Below are positions 47,254-56,853 of a stretch of DNA of 64,000 bases, piece after piece (the stretch's first letter is position 1; the number at the start of each line of letters is the position of its first letter). The notes beneath the pieces were generated by a model, which was given only the letters and a program-made list of their open reading frames with translations, had not been told where the DNA came from and did no database searches. The position numbers and the translations under genes were made by a program. Source of the DNA: Saccharothrix syringae (GTDB lineage Bacteria; Actinomycetota; Actinomycetes; Mycobacteriales; Pseudonocardiaceae); contig NZ_CP034550.1 in NCBI RefSeq assembly GCF_009498035.1, positions 10,106,001-10,170,000 of the forward strand, read 5' to 3'.

Positions 47254-48869
47254 GCCTGTCCCCGGCGCTGCGCGACGCGGCGTTCCGCTGGATCGCCGAC
47301 GACCCCGACCCCGACACCCGCGCCGAGCTGCAGGGCGTGCTGGCCAGGGCCATGGCGGGCGACGCGGCGGCCGTCGACGACCTGGCCGACCGGATGTCCG
47401 GGCCGCTGGAGTTCGGCACGGCCGGGCTGCGCGGCCCCGTGCGCGCCGGGCCCAACGGCATGAACCGGGCCGTGGTCGTGCGCACCACCGCCGGGCTCGC
47501 CACGTGGCTCAAGGCCAACGGGCACGTCGGCACGGTGTTCGTCGGCCGGGACGCGCGGCACGGGTCGGAGGCGTTCGCGGCGGCCGCGGCCGGGGTGCTG
47601 GCCGCCGAGGGGTTCACCGTCCGGGTGCTGCCCGGGCCGCTGCCGACGCCCGTGCTGGCGTTCCTGGTGCGCGCGCACGACGCGGTCGCCGGGGTGCAGA
47701 TCACCGCCTCGCACAACCCGCCCGCGGACAACGGCTACAAGCTGTACCTGGCCGGTGGCGGGCAGATCGTGCCGCCCGCGGACCGGGAGATCGAGGCGGC
47801 GATCCGGACCGTGCCCGCGGCCGTGTCGGTGCCGCTGTCGGACGACCACGGGACCGTGCCCGACGCGGAGGTCGACGCCTACCTGGAGCGGGTCGCGTCG
47901 CTGCCGCGCGGCACGGCGCGGGACCTGCGGGTGGTGCTGACGCCCATGCACGGCGTGGGCGGCGCGATGGCCGTGGAGGCGCTGCGGCGCGCCGGGTTCA
48001 CCGACGTGCGGGTGGTGCGGGAGCAGGCCGTGCCGGACCCGGCGTTCCCGACCGTGGCGTTCCCCAACCCGGAGGAGCCGGGCGCGGCGGACCGGCTGCT
48101 GGAGCTGGCCGCGTCGGTGGACGCGGACCTGGCGATCGCGCTGGACCCGGACGCCGACCGGTGCGCGCTGGGCGTGCGCGGGCGCGACGGGGCGTGGCGG
48201 ATGCTGCGCGGCGACGAGACCGGCGTGCTGCTCGGGTCGCTGGTGCTGTCCACCACCGACCACCCGGACCCGCTGGTGGCCACCACGATCGTGTCATCTT
48301 CGCTGCTGAGGTCCATCGCGGCCGCGCACGGCGCCCGGTACGCGGAGACGCTGACCGGGTTCAAGTGGCTGGTGCGCGCCGGCGAGGGGCTGGTGTTCGC
48401 CTACGAGGAGGCGCTGGGCAACTGCGTCGACCCCGCGCACGTCAACGACAAGGACGGCATCTCGGCGGCCGTGGTGGCGTGCGACCTGGCGGCCGGGCTC
48501 AAGGCGAGCGGGCGCGACCTGCTCGACGCGCTGGACCAGCTCGCCGTCGACCACGGCCTGCACCTGACCGACCAGGTGTCGCTGCGGTTCACCGACCTGA
48601 GCCGGATCGGGGCGCTGATGGCGCGGCTGCGCGCCGAGCCGCCCGCCGGGTTCGCGTTCGAGGACCTGCTGCCCGGGGCCGACGTGGTGCGCCTGACCCG
48701 CGACGGCGCGCGGGTGGTGGTGCGACCGTCCGGCACCGAGCCGAAGCTGAAGGCGTACCTGGAGGTCGTGGAACCGGTGTCGGGCGACCTGCCCGCGGCG
48801 CGCTCCCGGGCCGCGGGCAGGCTGGCCGACCTGCGCGATCAGGTCTCCGAGCTGCTCACGACGCCATAG
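47250..48869 (+). CDS. Phospho-sugar mutase (phosphomannomutase/phosphopentomutase-like)
   Basis: A 539-residue alpha-D-phosphohexomutase family enzyme. Phosphoserine loop [17 protein letters not shown], metal loop [10 protein letters not shown], sugar loop in [10 protein letters not shown] and phosphate-binding [14 protein letters not shown] are intact. In actinobacteria this gene next to purine nucleoside phosphorylase likely acts on ribose 1-phosphate and hexose 1-phosphates (PgmB2/Pmm type). It overlaps the phosphorylase stop (ATGA). Its 3' end overlaps the convergent gene at 48856 by 14 bases. Confidence 0.93.
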   Translation: MSLSPALRDAAFRWIADDPDPDTRAELQGVLARAMAGDAAAVDDLADRMSGPLEFGTAGLRGPVRAGPNGMNRAVVVRTTAGLATWLKANGHVGTVFVGRDARHGSEAFAAAAAGVLAAEGFTVRVLPGPLPTPVLAFLVRAHDAVAGVQITASHNPPADNGYKLYLAGGGQIVPPADREIEAAIRTVPAAVSVPLSDDHGTVPDAEVDAYLERVASLPRGTARDLRVVLTPMHGVGGAMAVEALRRAGFTDVRVVREQAVPDPAFPTVAFPNPEEPGAADRLLELAASVDADLAIALDPDADRCALGVRGRDGAWRMLRGDETGVLLGSLVLSTTDHPDPLVATTIVSSSLLRSIAAAHGARYAETLTGFKWLVRAGEGLVFAYEEALGNCVDPAHVNDKDGISAAVVACDLAAGLKASGRDLLDALDQLAVDHGLHLTDQVSLRFTDLSRIGALMARLRAEPPAGFAFEDLLPGADVVRLTRDGARVVVRPSGTEPKLKAYLEVVEPVSGDLPAARSRAAGRLADLRDQVSELLTTP

Positions 48870-49188
48870 CGAGCAGCAGGCACAGCACGGCGACGCCGAG
48901 CGCCCCGCCCGCCACCAGGTACGCCCGCTTGGTCGGCGGGGCCACCGGCGTGCGGCGGTGCTCGGTGAACGCGGCCACCGAGATCCGGCCCGCGATGTAA
49001 CCGGCCGTGCACAGCGCCACGCCGGTGGCCAGGATCATCGTGTTGACGTCCCACGGGCTGTGGTCGACGCCCGGCCACAGCGCGATGAAGACCAGCGGCA
49101 GGCCGATGAGCGCCAGGCTGACGCCGATGCCGGCGCCCCAGGTGATCCGCCGGTTCCGATCCATCGTGGCGATGCTGCGAGTGTTCAT
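48856..49188 (-). CDS. Small multi-pass membrane protein, unknown
   Basis: A 110-residue protein with three hydrophobic helices (about 16-40, 45-65 and 85-108) and short basic loops (EHRRTPVAPPTKR). ATG 49188 has GGGAGGGAG a few bases upstream, a strong ribosome site that sets the start; the frame upstream of it is unsupported. No family is recognised. It overlaps the convergent mutase gene by 14 bases. Confidence 0.7.
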   Translation of the reverse strand: MNTRSIATMDRNRRITWGAGIGVSLALIGLPLVFIALWPGVDHSPWDVNTMILATGVALCTAGYIAGRISVAAFTEHRRTPVAPPTKRAYLVAGGALGVAVLCLLLAMAS

Positions 49189-49376
49189 GACTCCCTCCCG
49201 GTCACCATTAAAGACGCGCGGGGGTCGGCCCGGTTGCCGGGGACCCGTCGGCGATCTTGCGCGGTTCACCCGAACGGCCCTGCGGCGGTGCCGTGACCAG
49301 CGGTTCCGGGGTGGTCTCCAAGGTGGTCACGGGGGTGGTCTTGCGGCGCCGGCCGGGACGGGGGAACCTGTCGCCC

Positions 49377-49826
49377 GTGCCCCGCCTGCTGATCGTCCAC
49401 CACACCCCGTCGCCGAACCTGCAGGCGGTGTTCGAGGCGGTGGTCGCCGGGGCGACCGACCCGGAGGTCGGGGGCGTCGAGGTGGTGCGGCGACCGGCGT
49501 TGGGGGCCTCGGTGGCGGACGTGCTGGAGGCCGACGGGTACCTGCTGGGGACGCCGGCCAACATCGGGTACATCAGCGGCGCGCTCAAGCACTTCTTCGA
49601 CACGGTCTACTACCCGTGCCTGGACGCCACGCGGGGCCGGCCGTTCGGCGCCTACGTGCACGGCAACCAGGGCGTCGAGGGCGCGGTGAAGGCGATCCGG
49701 GACATCACGGCGGGCCTGCGGTGGCGCCCGGTGGCCGACACCCTCGTGCTGACCGGGCCGCCCGACGCCGCCGCCTTGCGGCGGTGCTGGGAACTGGGCG
49801 CCACGGTCGCCGCCACGCTGACCTGA
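49377..49826 (+). CDS. Flavodoxin-like NAD(P)H-dependent oxidoreductase
   Basis: A 149-residue flavodoxin-fold protein. The FMN phosphate loop is LLIVHHTPSPNLQAVFEAVVAGA at the N-terminus, and a second FMN region is GYLLGTPANIGYISGALKHFFD, with AYVHGNQGVEGAVKAI following. It resembles WrbA-like or NADPH-dependent FMN reductases. GTG 49377 starts at the homology; the upstream frame lacks it. A 23-bp terminator hairpin follows. Its electron partner is unknown. Confidence 0.82.
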   Translation: MPRLLIVHHTPSPNLQAVFEAVVAGATDPEVGGVEVVRRPALGASVADVLEADGYLLGTPANIGYISGALKHFFDTVYYPCLDATRGRPFGAYVHGNQGVEGAVKAIRDITAGLRWRPVADTLVLTGPPDAAALRRCWELGATVAATLT

Positions 49827-49842
49827 CCCCGGCGGTCCCGGT

Positions 49843-49893
49843 CACGGCGCGGAGGCGGCCACCTGCCCGTCAGGTGGCCGCCTCCGCGCCGTG
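49843..49893. terminator. Bidirectional terminator with 23-bp stem
   Basis: A perfect 23-bp stem (49843-49865 with 49871-49893) around the loop cccgt lies between the convergent genes ending at 49826 and 49901. It is the strongest hairpin in the window. Confidence 0.88.
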
Positions 49894-49900
49894 CTTCCAC

Positions 49901-50878
<978 letters not shown>

Positions 50879-50971
50879 AGCCCCGTCCCTCCCCAGTGCA
50901 CGACCGTACGGGCCCCACTGTGCCCGGGCAGCGCGCGTTCAATCAAGTATTTGAGGTATATTCGATATCGA

Positions 50972-51966
<995 letters not shown>

Positions 51967-51970
<4 letters not shown>

Positions 51971-52350
51971 GCGGTGATCCCTTCCACGAAGGTGTGCTCC
52001 AGCTGCTCGTAGTGGGAGATCTTGTACTCCAGCACGTCGAGGCACGACTGGAGCTCCGCGATGCGGGAGCGCACCGAGGCGCGGTGCTCGAACAGGATCT
52101 GCTTGCGCCGGCCGGCGGTGGGGTCGCCGCGGTGCCTGAGCTGGGCGTACTCGCGCATCATGCGGATGGGCATGCCCGTGGTGCGCAGGCGGGTGAGGAA
52201 GGCCAGCCAGCTGAGGTCGTCGTCGGTGTAGGTGCGCCGTCCACCCGAGTCCCTGGCGGGCGGGTCGACGAGACCGATGCGTTCGTAATAGCGCAGGGTG
52301 TCGATCGACAATCCGCTGCGCTCGGCCGCCTGGGCGATCGAGTAAGTCAC
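51967..52350 (-). CDS. MerR family transcriptional regulator
   Basis: A 127-residue regulator. A winged helix-turn-helix occupies residues 1-70 ([52 protein letters not shown]), then a dimerisation coiled coil to residue about 118. It lacks clustered Cys for metal or Fe-S binding, so it is closer to the redox- or aldehyde-linked MerR members that control an aldo/keto reductase, as here. Its GTG is 7 bases after the -10 TACCGT of a palindrome-spaced promoter, implying a leaderless, autoregulated transcript. Confidence 0.92.
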
Positions 52351-52357
52351 GATGTCG

Positions 52358-52388
52358 ACGGTAGGAGCTGGAGTGCACTCCAGGTCAA
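52358..52388 (-). promoter_or_regulatory. MerR-type promoter with 19-bp spacer and 16-bp palindrome
   Basis: On the minus strand TTGACC (-35, 52388-52383) and TACCGT (-10, 52363-52358) are separated by exactly 19 bases. The perfect palindrome CTGGAGTGCACTCCAG (52368-52383) fills most of the gap. The long spacer is the classic MerR-activated design, and the MerR start codon lies 7 bases beyond the -10. Confidence 0.85.
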
Positions 52389-52496
52389 CCCGGTTCGCGC
52401 ATTCGGTGAACTCTTCCGGGCAACCAGGACTTTCCCGGCCAGGGGTGTGACCAGGTATTACGACCGATCAGGGGTTCGGCTGCCCCGGACCCACCA

Positions 52497-52600
52497 GCCC
52501 CAGCCCGACCAAACCCAGCCCCCACCGGACCCAGCCCCCACCGGATCCAGCCCGACCAGACCCAGCCCCCACCGGACCCAGATCACCAGGCCCAGACCTG
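52497..52600. repeat. Short Pro-codon-like tandem repeats (CCAGCCCCCACCGGAC type)
   Basis: Units of about 14-16 bases starting CCAG (CCAGCCCCCACCGGAC, CCAGCCCGACCAGAC and variants) repeat at least six times in the 477-base gap between the MerR promoter and the Doc-like gene. Unit length is not constant, so coding is unlikely. No promoter or gene was seen in the gap besides these repeats. Confidence 0.6.
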
Positions 52601-52654
52601 CCGGACCGGAACCCGCCGGACCGAGATCGCCAGCCCGAGATCGCCGGTTCGAAG

Positions 52655-52773
52655 GTCGCCGCGCAACAACCCCCGTGCCGCAGGCCGTCAGGCAACAAGC
52701 CGCCGTACCGCAAGACGCCGCGCAACAAGCCGGGCGCCGCAAGCCGCCGTGCAACGAACCGCCGCACCGCAGG
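52655..52773. repeat. Eight 15-bp tandem units
   Basis: Eight consecutive units, seven of 15 bases and one of 14, alternate between two endings, CAACAAG/CAACGAA and CCGCAAG/CCGCAGG, after a GCCGCCG-like start. It lies in the same gene-free gap as the repeats at 52497. Confidence 0.65.
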
Positions 52774-52827
52774 CCGCGTTCAGCCCACCCCCGTGCATCC
52801 CCCGCTACGTATCCCCTGCCCGCCCCA

Positions 52828-53226
52828 TCACCCCTCGACCTCGTCCGCCGGTTTGGGCATGCCCCACGCCTCCAGGTGCGCCGCCAGCCCGGGCACGTCG
52901 ATCTGCTCCCGACCCAGCGCCCGCACCAGGTCCAGCGCGTCATCCTCGTCGGCGTCTATCCACCAGCCGTTGATGTCGCACAACGTCACGGCCGCCACCC
53001 AACCCAGGCGCCAGTTGCCCTCGGCCAGGGGGCGCGTGCGCACGATCGAGTCGAGCAGGGCCGACGCTTTGAGCCAGAGCGTGTCGTACGCCTCGACCCC
53101 CAGCACTGTCGCCCTGGGGCGGTGAGCTGCGGAGTCGAGGAGACCTAAGTCGCGCACGACCAGGTCCCCACCGGTGACGGCGGTCGCCAGCACGAGCAAG
53201 TCGCCGGCGTCGAGGTAGTTGACCAC
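52828..53226 (-). CDS. Doc/Fic-family toxin with degenerate active site
   Basis: A 132-residue protein that follows the death-on-curing family: NYLDAGDLLVLA at the N-terminus, VRDLGLLDSAAHRPRATVLGVEAY, KASALLDSIVRTRPLAEGNWRLGW and AAVTLCDINGW. Doc proteins phosphorylate EF-Tu using an HxFx(D/A)xNKR Fic motif. Here the His is Arg and the Lys is Trp (RPLAEGNWR), so catalysis is doubtful. GTG 53226 is the family start. The frame continues upstream to 53586 without homology. Its RHH antitoxin-like partner lies 363 bases upstream instead of adjacent. Confidence 0.72.
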   Translation of the reverse strand: MVNYLDAGDLLVLATAVTGGDLVVRDLGLLDSAAHRPRATVLGVEAYDTLWLKASALLDSIVRTRPLAEGNWRLGWVAAVTLCDINGWWIDADEDDALDLVRALGREQIDVPGLAAHLEAWGMPKPADEVEG

Positions 53227-53589
53227 TGCTTGACGCGCTCCCTGTCCCGAGGGGCGGGGGCTGCGGCTCGACCTCACCGCATCCGGGCAGCACCTGCCGC
53301 CACTACCCACCCCCTCAGGTCCGTGTCGCCTCCCCGCCCGAGCGGCGGCGAGGATGGTGTCGGCCGCGTTGTGCACCGAAGCGCAACCTGAACGCGACCC
53401 GATCTTCAACGGCGCACCATACCGGTGCACCCCTGATCTGCGGGGACGTTCGCACGCGCGTCGGGGCGGCAGGCGAGGGACATGGTCGTTGAGCTGCATG
53501 GATCGATCGTATCGAACATGTGTTCGAACGGGGAGGGCGCGCGGCGTCCCACCACTCGAACGTGTGAGGGGTGCGGGATGCCGCAAGCG
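53227..53589. other. Gene-poor insert between the RHH and Doc-like genes, with an SOS box
   Basis: This 363-base segment has poorer GC bias than the flanking genes and no recognisable protein. A minus-strand frame from ATG 53499 (MQLNDHVPRLPPRR) stays open into the Doc gene but reads as Arg/Pro/Ser-rich noise. TACGAT sits 6 bases before that ATG and a LexA-type site just upstream. It may be the stub of an SOS gene that was inserted or degraded here. Confidence 0.5.
53512..53527. promoter_or_regulatory. SOS (LexA) box
   Basis: TCGAACATGTGTTCGA is an exact match to the actinobacterial LexA consensus TCGAAC-N4-GTTCGA. On the minus strand it is followed by GATACGATCGATCC then ATG 53499, placing the box next to a -10-like TACGAT. 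No intact DNA-damage gene is adjacent. Confidence 0.8.
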
Positions 53590-53796
53590 TCAGGCGGAGC
53601 CCAGCCGGTCCAGCAGCCCCCGGTACTTGGGGAGCACGCGCCCGAGGACCTCGGACAGCTGCTCCTCCTTCTGCAGGCGTGCCCAGCGCTCGGCCAGCGC
53701 CAGGCGCACGACCTCCTGCTTGGAACGCCCCTCGGCCGCGGCGAGCTCGTCGAGCCGCCGGTTCTCCTCGTCGCTCAGACGCAGGGTCATAGCCAT
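53590..53796 (-). CDS. Ribbon-helix-helix antitoxin-like protein
   Basis: A 68-residue protein. A ribbon-helix-helix motif fills residues 1-45 (MTLRLSDEENRRLDELAAAEGRSKQEVVRLALAER). The C-terminal tail EVLGRVLPKYRGLLDRLGSA is typical of antitoxins that partner Doc/Fic toxins in actinobacteria. ATG 53796 follows TACCGT by 8 bases (leaderless). It is divergent from a TetR gene and shares its operator region. The expected toxin is displaced to 53226. Confidence 0.82.
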   Translation of the reverse strand: MAMTLRLSDEENRRLDELAAAEGRSKQEVVRLALAERWARLQKEEQLSEVLGRVLPKYRGLLDRLGSA

Positions 53797-53834
53797 GGAG
53801 AACGACGGTACCAACTTGATACCACATTGACCAG

Positions 53835-53846
53835 ACCAAGTTTGGT
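53835..53846. promoter_or_regulatory. Candidate TetR operator
   Basis: ACCAAGTTTGGT (arms ACCAA/TTGGT, centre GT) lies between the divergent RHH and TetR starts. Related half-sites GGTACCAA (53807-53814) and TTGGTA (53856-53861) flank it. Self-repression by the TetR protein is the simplest reading. Confidence 0.55.
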
Positions 53847-53871
53847 AACGCCGTTTTGGTACGATTCGGCG

Positions 53872-54462
53872 GTGCCTCGACCGAAGACCCACGACGAAGC
53901 GCTGCGCGTTCGCCTGCTCCACCGGGCCGGCGAGCTGCTGTCCGCCGAGGGCCCGGGCGCTCTGAGCTTGCGCAGGCTCGCGGCGGATGTCAACACCTCG
54001 ACCACGGCGGTGTATTCGCTGTTCGGGGGCAAGCCGGCGCTGCTGAACGCCCTCTACGAAGAGGGGTACCGCCGTTTCAGTGAACGGCTCGTCGCGCTCC
54101 CCGAGACCGACGACCCCGTGGAGGACATCATCCAGAGCGGCCTGGCCTACCGGCAGAGCGCGCTCGCCGACCCGCAGTTCTACCTGGTGATGTTCACCAA
54201 GGTCGTGCCGAACTTCGAACCCACGGCCGAGGCCAGGGAGGCGGCGGACCGGACGTTCCTGCCGCTGGTGCGCAACGTCGCCCGCGCCGTGGCGGCCGGG
54301 GTGTTCGTCGAGGCCCAGCCCGAGGAGATCGCGCTGGGCATGTGGGCCCTGGTGCACGGCCTGGTGAGCCTGGAGCTCATCGGCGACCTGCCGCCCGAGG
54401 CGGACATCGGCTCGATGTACGAGCGCACCATCCGCGCGCACGCCAACGGCTGGCGGAGGTGA
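53872..54462 (+). CDS. TetR/AcrR family transcriptional regulator
   Basis: A 196-residue regulator. The N-terminal helix-turn-helix (about 8-55) reads RVRLLHRAGELLSAEGPGALSLRRLAADVNTSTTAVYSLFGGKPALL. The C-terminal ligand domain ends in GMWALVHGLVSLELIGDLPPEADI, the TetR_C/WHG-like type. GTG 53872 lies 6 bases after TACGAT (leaderless), which rules out the longer upstream frame. The ligand and targets beyond the shared promoter are unknown. Confidence 0.9.
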   Translation: MPRPKTHDEALRVRLLHRAGELLSAEGPGALSLRRLAADVNTSTTAVYSLFGGKPALLNALYEEGYRRFSERLVALPETDDPVEDIIQSGLAYRQSALADPQFYLVMFTKVVPNFEPTAEAREAADRTFLPLVRNVARAVAAGVFVEAQPEEIALGMWALVHGLVSLELIGDLPPEADIGSMYERTIRAHANGWRR

Positions 54463-54471
54463 GGGTGGGGC

Positions 54472-54503
54472 CCGGGGAGGCGGCCGCCGCGAAACCTCCC
54501 CGG
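54472..54503. terminator. Hairpin between TetR and chitinase genes
   Basis: CCGGGGAGG (54472-54480) pairs with CCTCCCCGG (54495-54503) around a 14-base loop, directly after the TetR stop and before the convergent chitinase stop. Confidence 0.65.
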
Positions 54504-54522
54504 ACCCCGGTGGACTGCCCGC

Positions 54523-55812
54523 TCAGGACAGTCCGCTGGTGAGCGCCCTGATCAGCTCGCCGTCGGCGGTGTCGCCGTCGAGCGACCAGATCATCGCGCC
54601 GCCGAGGCGCCGGTCCGCCACGTAGCGGCCCTTGCGCCTCATCTCGGTCGGGTCGTCCCAGGTCCAGAACGTGGTGCCGTCGAACAGCCACGCGTGCCCG
54701 GCCGCGGGGTCGCGGTGCACGGTGAAGTCCGCCAGCCGGGCCTTGAGGACGCGGTAGTCCTCGTAACCGGCCTCGTAGGTCGCCGGGGCGGGCCCGGTGG
54801 CGTTCTGGAACAGGCCGTTGTTCGCGTTGGTCACGCCGGTCCAGCCGCGGCTGTAGAAGGGCACGCCCAGCACGAGCTTGGACTTCGGCGCCCCCTCGGC
54901 CAGGTAGTGGTCGACGGCGACCTGCGAGCTGAACGGCAGGGGTGCCGGGTCGCCGGCGGGCGTGCGGAGCGCGGACTGCTGGTTGGTCCGCGGGTCCCAG
55001 GCGCCGTGGAAGTCGTAGCCCTGGACGGTGCCGAAGGTCAGCAGCCCGAAGACCCGGGAGACCTCGAAGCCGCGGTCGACCTGCCGCGGGTCGGCGGGCA
55101 GGAACGCGGTCAGGTCGTAGGACCGGCCGGTGCGCCAGGTCAGCCTGCCCAGCTGCTTGCGGTACTCGACCAGCAGCGCGGTGAAGTTCCGCCTGTCCTC
55201 GGGGCGCACGACGTTGCCGGGCGCGCCCTCGGAGGCGGGCCACTCCCAGTCGAGGTCGACGCCGTCGAAGACGCCGGCCGCCGCACCCGGCTCGGCGCCG
55301 GGCAGGTTGCCCTTGAGCCACATGTCCAGGCACGACGCGACGTGCGCGGCGCGCGACTCGGGCGTGAGGGCCGCGTTGGAGAAGTACTTGGAGCCGGACC
55401 AACCGCCGAGGGAGATGTTGATCCGCAGGCGGGGGTACTTCGCCTTGAGCTGCTTGAGCTGGTTGAGGTTGCCCGACAGCGGCTGGCCGGCCACGTCGGC
55501 GCGACCGCTGACGCTCTGCTCGGCGCCGAACGGGCGCTGGTAGTCGGCCCACGGGTCGGAGCTGACGCACCTGCCGGACTCGTCGAGGAAGCCGAACGCG
55601 TAGTTCAGGTGCGTGAGGCGGGGCGCGGTGCCGTTGGTGACCAGGTTCTTCACCAGGAAGTTGCGGTCGTAGCCGCTCCACTGCGTGTAGTACCCGACGG
55701 TGCGCGTCCCGGCGTGCCCGCGGTCGTTGTCGTGGGCGACGGCCTGCGGCGCCAGTGACGCGGTCAGCGCGGTGGCCAGCAGGGCCGGTAGCACCCATCT
55801 CCTGCTCGACAT
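54523..55812 (-). CDS. Secreted GH18 chitinase
   Basis: A 429-residue secreted enzyme. A Sec signal (about 1-28, ending QAVAHD) precedes a single GH18 barrel: TVGYYTQWSGYDRNF, SLGGWSGSKYF, catalytic DGVDLDWEW with Glu as acid, and the final strand GGAMIWSLDGDT. There is no chitin-binding module. ATG 55812 is preferred to 55830 because AGGAGG lies 3 bases upstream and the signal peptide is then normal. Two sites resembling the DasR element lie just upstream, which would link expression to N-acetylglucosamine. Confidence 0.92.
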   Translation of the reverse strand: MSSRRWVLPALLATALTASLAPQAVAHDNDRGHAGTRTVGYYTQWSGYDRNFLVKNLVTNGTAPRLTHLNYAFGFLDESGRCVSSDPWADYQRPFGAEQSVSGRADVAGQPLSGNLNQLKQLKAKYPRLRINISLGGWSGSKYFSNAALTPESRAAHVASCLDMWLKGNLPGAEPGAAAGVFDGVDLDWEWPASEGAPGNVVRPEDRRNFTALLVEYRKQLGRLTWRTGRSYDLTAFLPADPRQVDRGFEVSRVFGLLTFGTVQGYDFHGAWDPRTNQQSALRTPAGDPAPLPFSSQVAVDHYLAEGAPKSKLVLGVPFYSRGWTGVTNANNGLFQNATGPAPATYEAGYEDYRVLKARLADFTVHRDPAAGHAWLFDGTTFWTWDDPTEMRRKGRYVADRRLGGAMIWSLDGDTADGELIRALTSGLS

Positions 55813-55836
55813 GGTCCTCCTCGCCGGCACAACCTT

Positions 55837-55850
55837 GTGGTCCAGACCAC
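55837..55850. promoter_or_regulatory. dre-like DasR site 1 upstream of chitinase
   Basis: GTGGTCCAGACCAC has arms GTGGTC/GACCAC and matches the core of the DasR-responsive element ACTGGTCTAGACCA. It is 25 bases before the chitinase start. Confidence 0.72.
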
Positions 55851-55861
55851 GGTAGTGATGA

Positions 55862-55871
55862 GGTCTAGACC
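55862..55871. promoter_or_regulatory. dre-like DasR site 2 upstream of chitinase
   Basis: GGTCTAGACC is a perfect palindrome with the exact dre centre, extended as AGGTCTAGACCA. Its centre is 23 bases from that of site 1, about two helical turns. Confidence 0.7.
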
Positions 55872-55925
55872 ATTGCTACGGCCGAACGGCGCAATCCGCG
55901 CACCCCGGGTGGCGGGGGTGGTTTC

Positions 55926-55939
55926 TGCAAAAGTTTGCA
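55926..55939. promoter_or_regulatory. Palindrome TGCAAAAGTTTGCA upstream of the NmrA-type gene
   Basis: Arms TGCAAA/TTTGCA around AG. It lies in the divergent region between chitinase and the reductase at 56011, about 50 bases upstream of a second palindrome of similar type. Confidence 0.5.
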
Positions 55940-55973
55940 TGTGCGCACGGGGTGGTCGACCCGCTAGCGTCGG

Positions 55974-55989
55974 TGTTCAAGTTTGAACA
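55974..55989. promoter_or_regulatory. 16-bp palindrome TGTTCAAGTTTGAACA at the promoter of the NmrA-type gene
   Basis: Arms TGTTCAA/TTGAACA around GT lie just after the -10-like TAGCGT (55965-55970) and 21 bases before the start at 56011. A repressor bound here would block transcription. The regulator is unknown. Confidence 0.6.
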
Positions 55990-56010
55990 ACGATCTCCCA
56001 GGGGGAACGA

Positions 56011-56853
56011 GTGACGATCCTGGTCACCGGCGCGACCGGCACCATCGGTGGCGCCGTGGTGCGGCAACTGGCGAAGGCGGGCGTGCCCGTGAAGGCGTTG
56101 ACCCGCAACCCGGCGCGGGCCTCGCTGCCGGGCGGGGTGGAGGTGGTGGGGGGTGATTTGACACGACCGAGTGAACTTCCGCTGGCGGGCGTGACCGCCG
56201 CGTTCCTGATCGCCGCGCTGGAGGCCGAGGACCCGGCCGTACCCGCGAAGGCGTTCCTCGACCACGCCCACGACCTGCGGAAGGTGGTGTACCTGTCCAG
56301 CAGCGCGGTCACCGCGGAGCGGCCCGGCAGCTACGAGGCGCACCGCGACGTGGAGCGCGTCATCGAGGAGTCGGGCGTGGCGTGGACGCACGTCCGGCCC
56401 GGCGAGTTCATGAGCAACAAGCTGATCTGGGCGCGGGACGTGAAGGAGCGGGACGTGGTGCGTGCGCCGTTCCCGGACTCGGTCGGCGCGCCCGTGCACG
56501 AGGACGACGTGGCGGAGGTCGTCGTGCACGCGCTGCTGCACGAGGGGCACGCCGGCAAGGCGTACACGCTCAGCGGGCCGGAGGCGCTGACGCACCGGCA
56601 GCAGGCCGAGGCGTTCGCGGCGGGGCTCGGGCGGCCGATCGGGTTCGAGCGGTTGACCTACGGGCAGGCCCGGGCCGCGCTGATCCGCGACGAGGGGCTG
56701 CCGTGGGACACCGCCGAGTACCTGATGGGGTACATGGCGCAGCACGCCGAGGAACCGGCGGAGGTCACGCCGGACTTCGAGCTGGTCACGGGCAGGCGCG
56801 GCCGGACCCTGGCCCAGTGGGCCGCCGACCACGCCGCCGACCTGACCCCGTGA
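56011..56853 (+). CDS. NmrA-like NAD(P)-binding SDR protein
   Basis: A 280-residue atypical short-chain dehydrogenase. The Rossmann motif ILVTGATGTIGGAVVRQLAKAG starts at residue 3, KVVYLSSSAV is in the central strand, and there is no YxxxK catalytic pair at the standard place, as in NmrA-type regulators or quinone/azo reductases (YtfG/QorB-like). GGGGGAACGA precedes the GTG start. A palindrome at the promoter suggests control by a redox or drug-sensing repressor. Its stop codon is the first triplet of the 22-bp repeat array. Confidence 0.85.
   Translation: MTILVTGATGTIGGAVVRQLAKAGVPVKALTRNPARASLPGGVEVVGGDLTRPSELPLAGVTAAFLIAALEAEDPAVPAKAFLDHAHDLRKVVYLSSSAVTAERPGSYEAHRDVERVIEESGVAWTHVRPGEFMSNKLIWARDVKERDVVRAPFPDSVGAPVHEDDVAEVVVHALLHEGHAGKAYTLSGPEALTHRQQAEAFAAGLGRPIGFERLTYGQARAALIRDEGLPWDTAEYLMGYMAQHAEEPAEVTPDFELVTGRRGRTLAQWAADHAADLTP

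Noticed and set aside
52828..53586. A 252-codon version of the Doc-like protein starting at 53586 or 53499.
   Set aside because: Only the part from 53226 matches the Doc family. The upstream part has poor codon bias and no domain. It is kept as a possible SOS-driven fusion, not as the annotated gene.
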